Origin: Bacillota bacterium
GTDB lineage: Bacteria > Bacillota > Limnochordia > Limnochordales > ZCTH02-B6
DNA: 7,386 nt
Direction of reading: 5' to 3'
Assembly (NCBI GenBank): GCA_003387805.1
Contig: QGSR01000090.1
Coordinates: 1-7,386, forward strand
Part shown: piece after piece, positions 1-6,574 of the stretch
Layout of the letters: each line of letters starts with the position of its first letter
Position numbering within the stretch: the first letter of the stretch is position 1
The notes under the pieces: model-generated
The model's input: the letters and a program-made list of their open reading frames with translations, nothing else
The model's database searches: none
Told to the model about the DNA's origin: nothing
Made by a program: the position numbers and the translations under genes

Positions 1-7
1 CCACGGA

Positions 8-49
8 AAAGCCCTTCGGAAGCCGATTTCCGAAGGGCTTTGCTTTTTT
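8..49 (+). terminator. Rho-independent terminator of an upstream gene outside the window
   Basis: A perfect 14-bp stem pairs 8-21 with 28-41 around a six-base loop (22-27). After two further bases (GC) comes a run of six T on the plus strand (44-49). This is the classic intrinsic terminator form for a plus-strand transcript coming from the left. Read on the minus strand the stem is followed by only four T, so it could also weakly stop leftward transcripts, such as one through the recombinase stub. Confidence 0.88.
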
Positions 50-71
50 GCTGTGGCCGTTCTTGGGCGGT

Positions 72-91
72 TGTACTGCCAATGTACTGCC
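72..91. repeat. Two 9-bp direct repeats (TGTACTGCC) next to the recombinase stop
   Basis: TGTACTGCC occurs at 72-80 and again at 83-91, an 11-bp period or about one helical turn. On the minus strand the unit reads GGCAGTACA, and the first copy shares its first G with the TAG stop (93-91) of the recombinase stub. Direct repeats beside integrase genes are often recombinase arm-type sites or part of an attachment region. That role is inferred here from position only, and two short copies could be chance. Confidence 0.5.
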
Positions 92-243
92 TATGAGTCG
101 CGCTGCTGCCAAAGAGCGGTGAGCCGATCCATCGCAGCAGCGGCGGCTTCATCCTGGCCCGGGAGCAGGTGGCCGTATAGGTCCAGGGTGATTCGGATAT
201 TCTCATGCCCGAGGCGCCGGGAGACGGTGAGAACGACAGACAT
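91..243 (-). pseudogene. Tyrosine recombinase (phage-type integrase), C-terminal remnant
   Basis: The minus strand from about 222 down to the TAG at 93-91 encodes the end of a tyrosine recombinase catalytic domain. It reads VSRRLGHENI, then RITLDLYGHLLPG, then an Ala-rich helix and a short polar tail. The LGH box histidine is at 205-207 and the nucleophilic tyrosine at 175-177, with the spacing usual for the family. The rest is missing: the frame stays open to the right through at least 345 but shows no HxxR box (RHT-like motif) or other recombinase sequence, so homology ends near 222. An ATG at 243-241 with a GGGAGGG about 8 nt upstream could let a 50-residue peptide be made. Without the two catalytic arginines and the core-binding domain it could not recombine DNA. 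It is most simply the leftover end of an integrated phage or conjugative element, cut by a later deletion or rearrangement. Confidence 0.85.
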
Positions 244-295
244 TCCGAACGTCCCTCCCTTTCCCGCGGCGGCGAAGGAAATCCGCGGCGGCGGC

Positions 296-337
296 TTGAA
301 AATATTGCTAATCGTGAACCGCGCCCCGAACGGGAGG
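296..337 (+). promoter_or_regulatory. AT-rich leader and ribosome-binding site of the amidohydrolase
   Basis: The 104 bases between the recombinase stub and the amidohydrolase contain an AT-rich island (about 296-313) that stands out from the GC-rich surroundings. It includes TTGAAA (296-301) and TGCTAAT (306-312), which resemble promoter hexamers but do not have the usual 16-18 bp spacing relative to each other. The Shine-Dalgarno GGGAGG at 332-337 is clear and lies 10 nt before the ATG at 348. The ribosome-binding site is well supported; the promoter is only a guess. Confidence 0.35.
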
Positions 338-347
338 ATGGCCTGCT

Positions 348-1535
348 ATGCGGCAGCTGCTGGACGAAGCGAAGCAAATGCAAGACTGGATGGTGGACAT
401 TCGCCGCCGGATTCATCAGCACCCGGAGCTGGCCTACGAGGAAGTCCGCACCAGCGCGCTGGTGCGGCGCACCCTGGACGAACTGGGCGTGCCGTACCGG
501 CATCCGGTGGCCGAGACCGGGGTCGTGGCCATCATCGGCACCGGCCGGGATCCGTGCGTCGCGCTGCGGGCCGACATGGACGCGCTGCCCATCGAAGAAG
601 AGGCCGACGTCCCTTTCAGAAGCCAAGTGCCGGGCAAAATGCACGCCTGCGGCCACGACGCCCACACGGCCATGCTGCTGGGCGCGGCCCGGCTGCTGAA
701 GCGGCGGGAGGAGGGGCTTCGGGGCACCGTCAAGCTGCTGTTTCAGCCCGCGGAGGAGGGGGGCGGCGGGGCGCTGCGCATGGCCGAGGAAGGCGCCCTG
801 GAGAACCCGAAGGTGGACCGCATTTTCGGCCTGCACGTCTGGCCTTTCGGCCCCGTGGGCGTCCTGGTGGGCCGAGCGGGCACCTTGCTGGCGTCGGCCA
901 CGTCCTTTGAAGTCAAGGTGACGGGCAAAGGCGGCCACGCGGCCATGCCCCATCTGAGCGTCGACCCGGTGGCGGCGGCGGCCAAGATCATCGTGGAGGC
1001 CCAGACGCTGGTGTCCCGGGAGCTGAACCCGCTGGAGCCGGGCGTGGTCAGCGTCACCATGGTCAGGGCGGGGGAGACGTTCAACGTCATCCCGCCGGAC
1101 GTGGTGCTGCGGGGCACCATCCGGTCCCTGACCCACGAAGGCGCCGCGTTCCTGAAGCGCCGGCTGGCCGAGATCGCGGAAGGCGTGGCCCGGGCCAACC
1201 GCTGCCAAGCGCGGGTGGAATTTCCGGAGGTCAGCTATCCGCCCACGGTCAACGACGACGCGCTGTGGCGCTTCGCGCAAGAGGTGGCGGGGGAGATGCT
1301 GGGCCGGGAGAACGTGCGGGAAATTCCGCCGGTCATGGGCGGGGAGGACTTTTCGTTCTTCGCGGAGCGGGTGCCCGGCGTGTTCGCGTTTTTGGCGGTG
1401 GGCGACGAGCGCACCGGGCAGGCGTACCCCGTCCACCACCCGAAGTTCACCATCAACGAGGACGCGCTGCCCGTAGGCGCGGCTCTGCACGCGGCCTTTG
1501 CACTGCGCTCGCTGGACGAGCTGAGCGGCGGATGA
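348..1535 (+). CDS. M20D-family metallo-amidohydrolase (HipO / N-acyl-amino-acid hydrolase type)
   Basis: This 395-residue cytoplasmic enzyme has no signal peptide and the normal length for M20D peptidases. The family hydrolyses the amide bond of N-acylated amino acids (hippurate, N-acetyl amino acids, indole-acetyl amino acids), releasing the free amino acid. Visible landmarks in order are [10 protein letters not shown] (23-32), [10 protein letters not shown] (72-81), MHACGHDAH (98-106), FQPAEEG (132-138), GLHVWP (161-166), the dimerisation-domain [10 protein letters not shown] (193-202), FNVIPP (245-250), MGGEDFSFF (330-338) and VHHPKF (362-367). By comparison with plant ILL2-type structures the dinuclear metal ligands should be Cys101, His103, Glu137, His163 and His364, with Glu136 as the general base. 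All are present, so it should be active. The ATG at 348 is favoured by GGGAGG 10 nt upstream; Met11 is a possible alternative. Actual substrate cannot be read from sequence; carboxypeptidase or N-acetyl-diaminopimelate deacetylase activity are alternatives within the family. The gene stands alone, converging on the importer operon. Confidence 0.95.
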   Translation: MRQLLDEAKQMQDWMVDIRRRIHQHPELAYEEVRTSALVRRTLDELGVPYRHPVAETGVVAIIGTGRDPCVALRADMDALPIEEEADVPFRSQVPGKMHACGHDAHTAMLLGAARLLKRREEGLRGTVKLLFQPAEEGGGGALRMAEEGALENPKVDRIFGLHVWPFGPVGVLVGRAGTLLASATSFEVKVTGKGGHAAMPHLSVDPVAAAAKIIVEAQTLVSRELNPLEPGVVSVTMVRAGETFNVIPPDVVLRGTIRSLTHEGAAFLKRRLAEIAEGVARANRCQARVEFPEVSYPPTVNDDALWRFAQEVAGEMLGRENVREIPPVMGGEDFSFFAERVPGVFAFLAVGDERTGQAYPVHHPKFTINEDALPVGAALHAAFALRSLDELSGG

Positions 1536-1577
1536 ACCCGCCCCCGGGGGCGGCCAACGACGCCCTCGCCACAAGAC

Positions 1578-1617
1578 AAAAACAAGACAGCCCGGTTCTT
1601 CGGAACCGGGCTGTCTT
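1578..1617 (-). terminator. Bidirectional terminator between convergent transcription units
   Basis: A perfect 15-bp inverted repeat pairs 1584-1598 with 1603-1617. On the plus strand the loop is TTCG closed by C-G, the unusually stable cUUCGg tetraloop. On the minus strand the stem is followed by G and then five T (1582-1578), a good tail for the importer operon, which ends 44 bases earlier at 1662. The plus-strand tail (TTCATTCTG) is poor in T, so termination of the amidohydrolase transcript here is plausible but weaker. No second terminator is visible for either unit. Confidence 0.9.
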
Positions 1618-1661
1618 CATTCTGACCGTGTACGTTCCTTGTCCGCCCGCCGGGCCGGCCG

Positions 1662-2555
1662 CTACTCGCGGCGATACGGCTGGCCGCTGGCCCTGGGGAA
1701 GCGGACCCGGCCGATGACGCCCGCCACCACCAGCAGCGTCACCACGTACGGCAGCATCTGCAGGAACTGATACGGAATGACCCGGGTCAGCTCCCGGCTG
1801 GTAGACGCGACCAGCGCCAGGCTGTTGAAAAAGCCGAAGATGAGCCCGCCCACGATGGCCAGCAGCGGGTTCAGGCCGCTGAAGACCACGGTGGCCAGCG
1901 CGATGAACCCGCGCCCCGCCGACAAGTTCTTCGTGATGGTGGCCAGCCAGTCGATGGAGAGGAAGGCTCCGGCCAGCCCGGCCAGGGCGCCGGCGAAGAC
2001 GGCCCCGAACAGGCGCACCTTTTCCACCGACACGCCGGCCGCGTCGGCCGCGGCCGGGTTTTCACCTACGGCCCGCAGCTTCAGGCCCAGGTTGGTCCGG
2101 TTCATCAAGTACCACGTCAGCACCGCCAGCACCAAGGCCACGATGACCATGGGGCTCAGCGGTCCCCACGGCGTGGAGATGGCCGGCACCCGCACGGCCC
2201 GGGGCACCTGGTGAAAGCCGGCCTGGCCCCACTGCCAAACCAGGCCGAACGCGACGAGCCCTGCGCCCAGCACGTTGATGCCGACGCCGCTGATGGTCTG
2301 ATCCCCGCGGAAGTAAATCGCGATAATGCCGTGGATCAGCCCGATGAAGGCGCCCGTCAAAAGGCCCACCAGCAGCCCCGCCAGCGGCCCGTACGCCTCG
2401 GCGCCCACCACCGCGGTGAAAGCCGAGATGAGCAGGATGCCCTCAAGACCGATGTTGACCAGGCCGGCGCGCTCGCTCAGGATTTCACCGGTGGCGGTCA
2501 TTGTGATGGGCACCATCGCGTGCAAAGAACCGAGAATAAGCGATGATATCAGCAC
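1662..2555 (-). CDS. BMP-type ABC importer, permease subunit 2 (NupQ/YufQ-like)
   Basis: This 297-residue integral membrane protein belongs to the branched-chain/BPD_transp_2 permease family and is the last gene of the importer operon. It should form the channel together with the longer permease encoded just upstream. It has about eight hydrophobic segments (roughly 1-20, 37-50, 54-80, 92-109, 133-151, 182-205, 217-250, 266-283). The family signature GLVNIGLEGILL (31-42) follows the first helix, and the cytoplasmic coupling segment RAVGENPAAADAAGV (161-175), expected to contact the ATPase, is well preserved, as is GRGFIALA (214-221). The start is GTG (2555-2553), chosen because a strong AAGGAGG lies 7 nt upstream and the first helix begins at once. 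It corresponds to B. subtilis YufQ (NupQ) and spirochaete RfuD. The assignment to the family is firm; the substrate (purine nucleosides by analogy) is inferred. Confidence 0.95.
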   Translation of the reverse strand: MLISSLILGSLHAMVPITMTATGEILSERAGLVNIGLEGILLISAFTAVVGAEAYGPLAGLLVGLLTGAFIGLIHGIIAIYFRGDQTISGVGINVLGAGLVAFGLVWQWGQAGFHQVPRAVRVPAISTPWGPLSPMVIVALVLAVLTWYLMNRTNLGLKLRAVGENPAAADAAGVSVEKVRLFGAVFAGALAGLAGAFLSIDWLATITKNLSAGRGFIALATVVFSGLNPLLAIVGGLIFGFFNSLALVASTSRELTRVIPYQFLQMLPYVVTLLVVAGVIGRVRFPRASGQPYRRE

Positions 2556-2562
2556 AAGCCTG

Positions 2563-2569
2563 CCTCCTT
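2563..2569 (-). promoter_or_regulatory. Shine-Dalgarno of permease 2, sharing bases with the permease 1 stop
   Basis: On the minus strand the TAA stop of permease 1 (2570-2568) runs directly into the ribosome-binding site of permease 2, giving TAAGGAGG. The GTG start follows 7 nt after GGAGG. This layout favours ribosomes that finish permease 1 re-initiating on permease 2, and it settles the non-ATG start. Confidence 0.88.
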
Positions 2570-3734
2570 ACTGTTGCGCGCCTTTGCCGGCCGCCGGCCC
2601 CGACGCCGCGGGCGCCGTGCGGGAGGCGACCCGCCGGCTGATGGAGCGGCGCAGGATGGACCACAGCTCGGGCGCGGCCAGCGCGACGATAACGACGCCG
2701 TGCACGACCCGAATCATGTCCAGCGGCACGCCCGCGATAATCTGCATCATCCGGGCGCCGGTGCTCAGCGCACCGAAGAACACGGCGGCCAAAATGGTGC
2801 CCAGCGGATGGCTGCGGCCGATGAGGGCCACGGCGATGCCGTCAAAGCCGAAGTTGCCCAGGTTGGACAAGTCGCCGTACAGCGCGTACGTGGGCGGCCG
2901 CCCGATAATCTGGGTCGCGCCGGCGATGCCCGAGGCGAGGCCCGCCAGCAGGAACGTCACGTTGACGGCCCACATGGGATTGGCGCCCGCGTAGCGCAGC
3001 GCGTCGTGGCTGAAGCCCGCCACCCGCATCTCGTAGCCCCACGGCGAGTGGTACAGAAGCCAGTAGAAGAACACGGCGATGAACACGGAGATGAACAGCG
3101 CGGACGTGGCGTCCGCACCGGGCAGCAGCGCGCTCATGCGCACGTTTTCGGCGACCCGGACCGTCCGCTCCGCGCTGCGGGGGTCGTTCATCACGTTGAA
3201 CACCAGATAGCCGGACAAGTAGATGGCGATCCAGTTGAACATGATGGTCGAAATGACCTCGTGCACGCCGCGGGTGACTTTCAAGAGCGCGGCGGGCATG
3301 GACCAGATCGCGCCGGCGATGCCCGCAGCCAGCACCACGAGAGGTACGGCCACCAGGGTCGGAACGCCGCCCAGACTGGACCCGACGGCCACCGCCACCA
3401 GGGCGCCGATAATCATCTGGCCCTGGGCGCCGATGTTGAAATACCCGGCGCGGAAACAAAGGCCGAAGGTCAGACCGGTCAAGATCAGAGGCGTGGCGTC
3501 GGCCAGCGTGTCAAAGAGCCCCCAGCGGTCGCCGAACGAGCCGATCCAAAGGGCGTGGTACGCTTCCTTCCAGTCGTAGCCCGTGGCGTTCATCATAATG
3601 GCGCCGATGGCCAACCCGATGCCGGCGGCCAGCACGACTTGCACCAGTGACGCGAGCGCGCCGCGCAGCATGTGGCCCGCGCCTGCCGCTTTTTGCTTCG
3701 GCCGGGCCGCGGGTTCAGCCGGCAACTGACTCAT
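2568..3734 (-). CDS. BMP-type ABC importer, permease subunit 1 (NupP/YufP-like)
   Basis: This is a 388-residue integral membrane permease of the BPD_transp_2 family, the larger of the two channel subunits. A short basic, Ala/Pro-rich N-terminus (1-23) precedes about nine hydrophobic segments (near 28-49, 82-95, 107-121, 124-150, 160-182, 211-228, 255-276, 298-325, 345-360). Recognisable family blocks are FNIGAQGQ (99-106), GVHEVISTIMFNWIA (156-170) and FGFDGIAVALIG (295-306). The coupling segment around GYEMRVAGFSHDALRYAG (233-250) should dock on the ATPase. The ATG at 3734 has GGGAGG (3743-3748) 8 nt upstream, inside the ATPase gene, and the two reading frames overlap by 20 bases, which points to translational coupling and matched synthesis. 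It corresponds to B. subtilis YufP (NupP) and spirochaete RfuC. The C-terminal 25 residues are Ser/Ala/Pro-rich and poorly conserved in character. Family assignment is firm; substrate is inferred. Confidence 0.95.
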   Translation of the reverse strand: MSQLPAEPAARPKQKAAGAGHMLRGALASLVQVVLAAGIGLAIGAIMMNATGYDWKEAYHALWIGSFGDRWGLFDTLADATPLILTGLTFGLCFRAGYFNIGAQGQMIIGALVAVAVGSSLGGVPTLVAVPLVVLAAGIAGAIWSMPAALLKVTRGVHEVISTIMFNWIAIYLSGYLVFNVMNDPRSAERTVRVAENVRMSALLPGADATSALFISVFIAVFFYWLLYHSPWGYEMRVAGFSHDALRYAGANPMWAVNVTFLLAGLASGIAGATQIIGRPPTYALYGDLSNLGNFGFDGIAVALIGRSHPLGTILAAVFFGALSTGARMMQIIAGVPLDMIRVVHGVVIVALAAPELWSILRRSISRRVASRTAPAASGPAAGKGAQQ

Positions 3735-5316
3735 CGCGCACGCCTCCCATCAGGAGCCCGATGCGCTCCCGGTCAAATTCGTCCCGCGAAAGAACCGCCA
3801 AAATCTCGCCTTCGTACATCACGCCGATGCGGTCCGACAGGCTCATGACTTCGTCCAGGTCCGCGGACACCAGCAGCACGCCCTGGCCCTGGTTGCGGAT
3901 GCCCACCAGCAGGTCCCGAATGGCTTGCGCCGCGGCCACGTCCAGGCCGCGCGTCGGCTGCCCCGCCACCACCAGCGTCGGCGCCTTGCTCAGCTCACGG
4001 CCCACCACCAGCTTCTGCTGGTTGCCGCCGCTGAGGCTGCGCATGGCGGCGTTCACGCCGGCCGTCACCACGTCAAAACGCTGCACGATGTCGCGCGCGT
4101 ACCGCCGCACCTTGCCCCAGTGGAGGGTGCCGGGCACGCCCCGCCGGAAGCGTTTGTCGTGATGGACGCCCAGAATGGTGTTCTCCATGACGGTCATTTG
4201 CGCCACCATGCCGTGGCGGTGGCGGTCTTCCGGCACGTGGGCCAGGCCCATGGCGTACAGCTGCCGCGGCCCTTTGCCGTTGACGGGCTGCCCGCGCAGG
4301 TAGGCCGTGCCGCCGCTGATGGCCCGCAGGCCCGTCAGCGCTTCCACCAGCTCGGACTGGCCGTTGCCCGTCACGCCGGCGATGCCGAAAATCTCACCGG
4401 CCCGCACCTCGAAGGACACGTCTTTGACGACGGGGTTGCCGTCATCGCCCAGCACCCGCAGATTCTCCACCCGCAGCACCGGCTCGGCCGCCGCCACCGT
4501 CTCCCGCTGGACGGAGATGTCCATGCGCTCGCTGCCCACCATCATGCGGGCCAGGTCCGCCGCGGTCGCGCCCGCGGTGTCGCGGGTGCCCACCAGCCGC
4601 CCGCCCCGCAGCACGGTGACCCGGTCGGTGATGGCCAGCACTTCCCGCAGCTTGTGGGTAATGAGGATGATGGTGGTGCCTTCGCGGGCCAGGCGCCGGA
4701 GCACGTCAAACAGCCGGTCCGTCTCCTGCGGCGTCAGCACCGCCGTGGGCTCGTCCAGAATCAAAATGTCCGACGCCCGGTCCAGCGTCTTGAGAATCTC
4801 GATGCGCTGCTGCGTGCCCACGGGGAGCTCTTCCACGGGCGTGTCCAGGGGCACCCGCAAGCCCGTTTCGTCCATCAGCCGCTGCATGCGCTGCCTGGCC
4901 TCGGCGTAGGCGGGAGCCGACAAGTTCCCGCCCCGGCCCAGGACGACGTTTTCCAGAGCGGTGAAGTCGGGAACGAGGGAGAAGTGCTGGTGCACCATGC
5001 CGATGCCGTAAGCCAGCGCATCGGTGGTGCTGCGCAAGTGGATCTCGCGGCCGTCCAGCAAGATGCGGCCGGCCGTCAGCGGCAAAATGCCGGACAAAAT
5101 TTTCATCAAGGTGCTCTTGCCCGCGCCGTTTTCCCCCAGCAGGCCGTGGACTTCGCCCCGCCGGACGATCAAGTCCACGTTGTCCAGCGCACGGGTGCCG
5201 TCGGGATACACCTTGGTAATCCCCAGCATTTGCAGCCGATCCTGCTTGGCAGGACCGGCTGCCGGGCCGGGGGCGCCCATGGCGGCGCCCTGGCGGGGCG
5301 CCGAGCGATTAGGCAT
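3715..5316 (-). CDS. BMP-type ABC importer, double nucleotide-binding-domain ATPase (NupO/YufO-like)
   Basis: This 533-residue peripheral membrane ATPase has two ABC domains in one chain, as in RbsA, MglA and YufO, and powers uptake through the two downstream permeases. Domain 1 (about 28-265) has Walker A GENGAGKST (61-69), Q-loop Gln110, an ABC signature of the form LPVGTQQR (164-171), Walker B ILILDEP (184-190) and switch His221. Domain 2 (about 278-525) has a degenerate Walker A, GVTGNGQSEL (314-323), with no lysine; a canonical signature SLSGGNQQK (427-435); and a Walker B AGQPTRGLD (451-459) in which the usual Asp-Glu is replaced. This asymmetry is typical of the subfamily, so one composite site (Walker A of domain 1 with signature of domain 2) should do the hydrolysis. 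The first 28 residues are an Ala/Pro/Gly-rich extension. The ATG at 5316 is supported by AAAGGAGGT with 9 nt between GGAGG and the start. The 3' end overlaps the permease 1 gene by 20 bases. Confidence 0.96.
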   Translation of the reverse strand: MPNRSAPRQGAAMGAPGPAAGPAKQDRLQMLGITKVYPDGTRALDNVDLIVRRGEVHGLLGENGAGKSTLMKILSGILPLTAGRILLDGREIHLRSTTDALAYGIGMVHQHFSLVPDFTALENVVLGRGGNLSAPAYAEARQRMQRLMDETGLRVPLDTPVEELPVGTQQRIEILKTLDRASDILILDEPTAVLTPQETDRLFDVLRRLAREGTTIILITHKLREVLAITDRVTVLRGGRLVGTRDTAGATAADLARMMVGSERMDISVQRETVAAAEPVLRVENLRVLGDDGNPVVKDVSFEVRAGEIFGIAGVTGNGQSELVEALTGLRAISGGTAYLRGQPVNGKGPRQLYAMGLAHVPEDRHRHGMVAQMTVMENTILGVHHDKRFRRGVPGTLHWGKVRRYARDIVQRFDVVTAGVNAAMRSLSGGNQQKLVVGRELSKAPTLVVAGQPTRGLDVAAAQAIRDLLVGIRNQGQGVLLVSADLDEVMSLSDRIGVMYEGEILAVLSRDEFDRERIGLLMGGVRDESVAG

Positions 5317-5375
5317 GGTCGAGGACCTCCTTTGCCGTCGGCGCCCCGCAGGACGTCCTACGTCTCACTCCGGAC

Positions 5376-5391
5376 ACCGAACGTTTTCGGT
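5376..5391 (-). promoter_or_regulatory. Small intercistronic hairpin between binding-protein and ATPase genes
   Basis: ACCGAA (5376-5381) pairs with TTCGGT (5386-5391) around a four-base loop, only 4 nt downstream of the binding-protein stop codon. A 10-bp palindrome, AGGACGTCCT, follows at 5350-5359. The 79-base gap is the only sizeable one inside the operon. In many binding-protein-dependent importers a hairpin here leaves more binding-protein mRNA than transporter mRNA. No T-run follows, so this is not a full terminator. The stem is short and the role is inferred. Confidence 0.4.
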
Positions 5392-5395
5392 CGGA

Positions 5396-6559
5396 TTACT
5401 GAAGGATTTCGCGGTAGAACTCGGCCGTCTCCGCATCCAGCGCCTGCGGGACGACGAATTCGCCGGTGCGAATCAGGTGGTCCAGCGTGTAGAGCGCTTC
5501 CCACGCGGACGCCGGCACGGCCTCGCGGGCCCGCTGAATGCCGGCCAGCAGCTCGTCGCGCTCCGCTTCGGTCAGCGTGCCGGCCTCGATGGCCGCGTTC
5601 ATCATCTCGATGTTGTCCTCCAGCGTGCTGGCGGAGACGCCGCCTTCGGCCAGCGTCAGCAGGGTCGCGCCGCCCTCGAACGTGCCGTCCAGCGCACGCG
5701 AGATGGCGGTGAACACGCCCGTGTCGATCCGCTTCATCATCGAGACCGGGATGAAGCCGGGCGCGATGTAGTCCTGGGCCGAGTCAACGCCGATGGCGAA
5801 GGGCGGCCCCACTTCCTTGCCCTGCGCGCGGGCGAACTCTTCCACGGCCTCGAAGACGCCGAGACCCGTAGCGCCCGCCACCTGGTAGATGACGACCGCG
5901 CCCTGGCCCAGCATGGCCTCGGCCGCCGTCTTGCCGCGGGCCGGGTCGTCAAACGCGCCGGTGTACACGTGCAGCACCTTCACCGATTCATTGGTGCCGT
6001 GCATCTCGTTCCAGCGGTCCACGGCCCACTTCACGCCGGCCCGGTAGCCGATCTCGAAGCGGAGCAGGATCGGAATCTCGATGCCCAGCACGATGCCCAC
6101 GGTGTCGGCGCCCAGCTCCAGCGCGGTGGTCGCGGCCAGGGCGCCCATGAGGGCGCTGCCCTCGTGGTCCGCGAAAGACACGCTCATGACGTTCGGAAGG
6201 CCCTCAACCAGACCGTCCATAATGGCAAACTTCTGGTTCGGGAACTCCGCCGCCACCTGGGCCATCGCATCCTGCAGCAGGAAGCCGATGCCCGCAATCA
6301 AGTCATACTGACGGGTGCGAGCCAGCGCGCGCAGGTTGGGAAGGAAGTCCGCCGTGGTCGCGCTCTCCACCTCCCGTACCGTCACGCCCAGCTCCCTCTG
6401 GGCCCGGTCGCCACCCAATGCGCCCATGTCGTTGAAGCTCAGGTCGCCCCGGCCGCCCACGTCGAACACGATCGCGAGCGAGCCCTGCGCCGCGGCGCTC
6501 AGGGAGCCGGCCAGCAGCGCGAGCAGCAGCACAGCCACCATCAAACTCGATCTGCGCAC
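5396..6559 (-). CDS. BMP-family substrate-binding protein (purine nucleoside / PnrA-BmpA type)
   Basis: This is the extracytoplasmic receptor of the importer, 387 residues from the GTG at 6559-6557. An in-frame ATG at 6637 would add 26 residues, but it lacks a good ribosome-binding site and would bury the signal peptide. The GTG has AGGAGG 7 nt upstream and begins the signal sequence directly (RRSS, then a hydrophobic core at about 6-18). The mature BMP fold is marked by VFDVGGRGDLSFND (31-44), the region GIGFLLQDAMAQVA (90-103), FADHEGSALMGALAA (129-143), GIEIPILLRFEIGYRAG (159-175), YQVAGATGLGVFEA (225-238), AIGVDSAQDY (255-264) and MMKRID (274-279). Asp259 and Lys276 fall where PnrA-type proteins bind the ribose. 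Instead of the lipobox Cys usual in Firmicutes BMP proteins the sequence reads LLAGSLSAAAQG, which suits signal peptidase I cleavage near residue 24. It heads the operon. Purine nucleosides are the likely ligand; riboflavin (RfuA-type) is an alternative. Confidence 0.94.
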   Translation of the reverse strand: MRRSSLMVAVLLLALLAGSLSAAAQGSLAIVFDVGGRGDLSFNDMGALGGDRAQRELGVTVREVESATTADFLPNLRALARTRQYDLIAGIGFLLQDAMAQVAAEFPNQKFAIMDGLVEGLPNVMSVSFADHEGSALMGALAATTALELGADTVGIVLGIEIPILLRFEIGYRAGVKWAVDRWNEMHGTNESVKVLHVYTGAFDDPARGKTAAEAMLGQGAVVIYQVAGATGLGVFEAVEEFARAQGKEVGPPFAIGVDSAQDYIAPGFIPVSMMKRIDTGVFTAISRALDGTFEGGATLLTLAEGGVSASTLEDNIEMMNAAIEAGTLTEAERDELLAGIQRAREAVPASAWEALYTLDHLIRTGEFVVPQALDAETAEFYREILQ

Positions 6560-6566
6560 AAACAGT

Positions 6567-6574
6567 CCTCCTCT
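6567..6574 (-). promoter_or_regulatory. Shine-Dalgarno fixing the GTG start of the binding protein
   Basis: The minus strand reads AGAGGAGG here, with 7 nt between AGGAGG and the GTG at 6559. It is the strongest ribosome-binding site near this gene and coincides with the point where a normal signal peptide begins, so it decides against the longer ATG start at 6637. Confidence 0.88.

Noticed and set aside
241..253. CCGAAC-containing sequences (near 245 and 5377) resembling a PurR box half-site.
   Set aside because: Each is a single short match not placed as a properly spaced inverted pair upstream of the importer, so chance is the better explanation.
53..910. Plus-strand open frame of 285 codons across the recombinase stub and the amidohydrolase start.
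   Set aside because: It is low-complexity (Arg/Gly/Ala-rich), overlaps the clear amidohydrolase gene in another frame and has no family features.
348..1535. Functional partnership between the amidohydrolase and the importer.
   Set aside because: The genes are convergent, separated by a terminator, and their families act on unrelated substrates.
2574..3650. Plus-strand open frame of 358 codons opposite permease 1.
   Set aside because: It is a shadow of the permease gene, strongly biased to Arg, Gly, His and Asp, with no domain signature.
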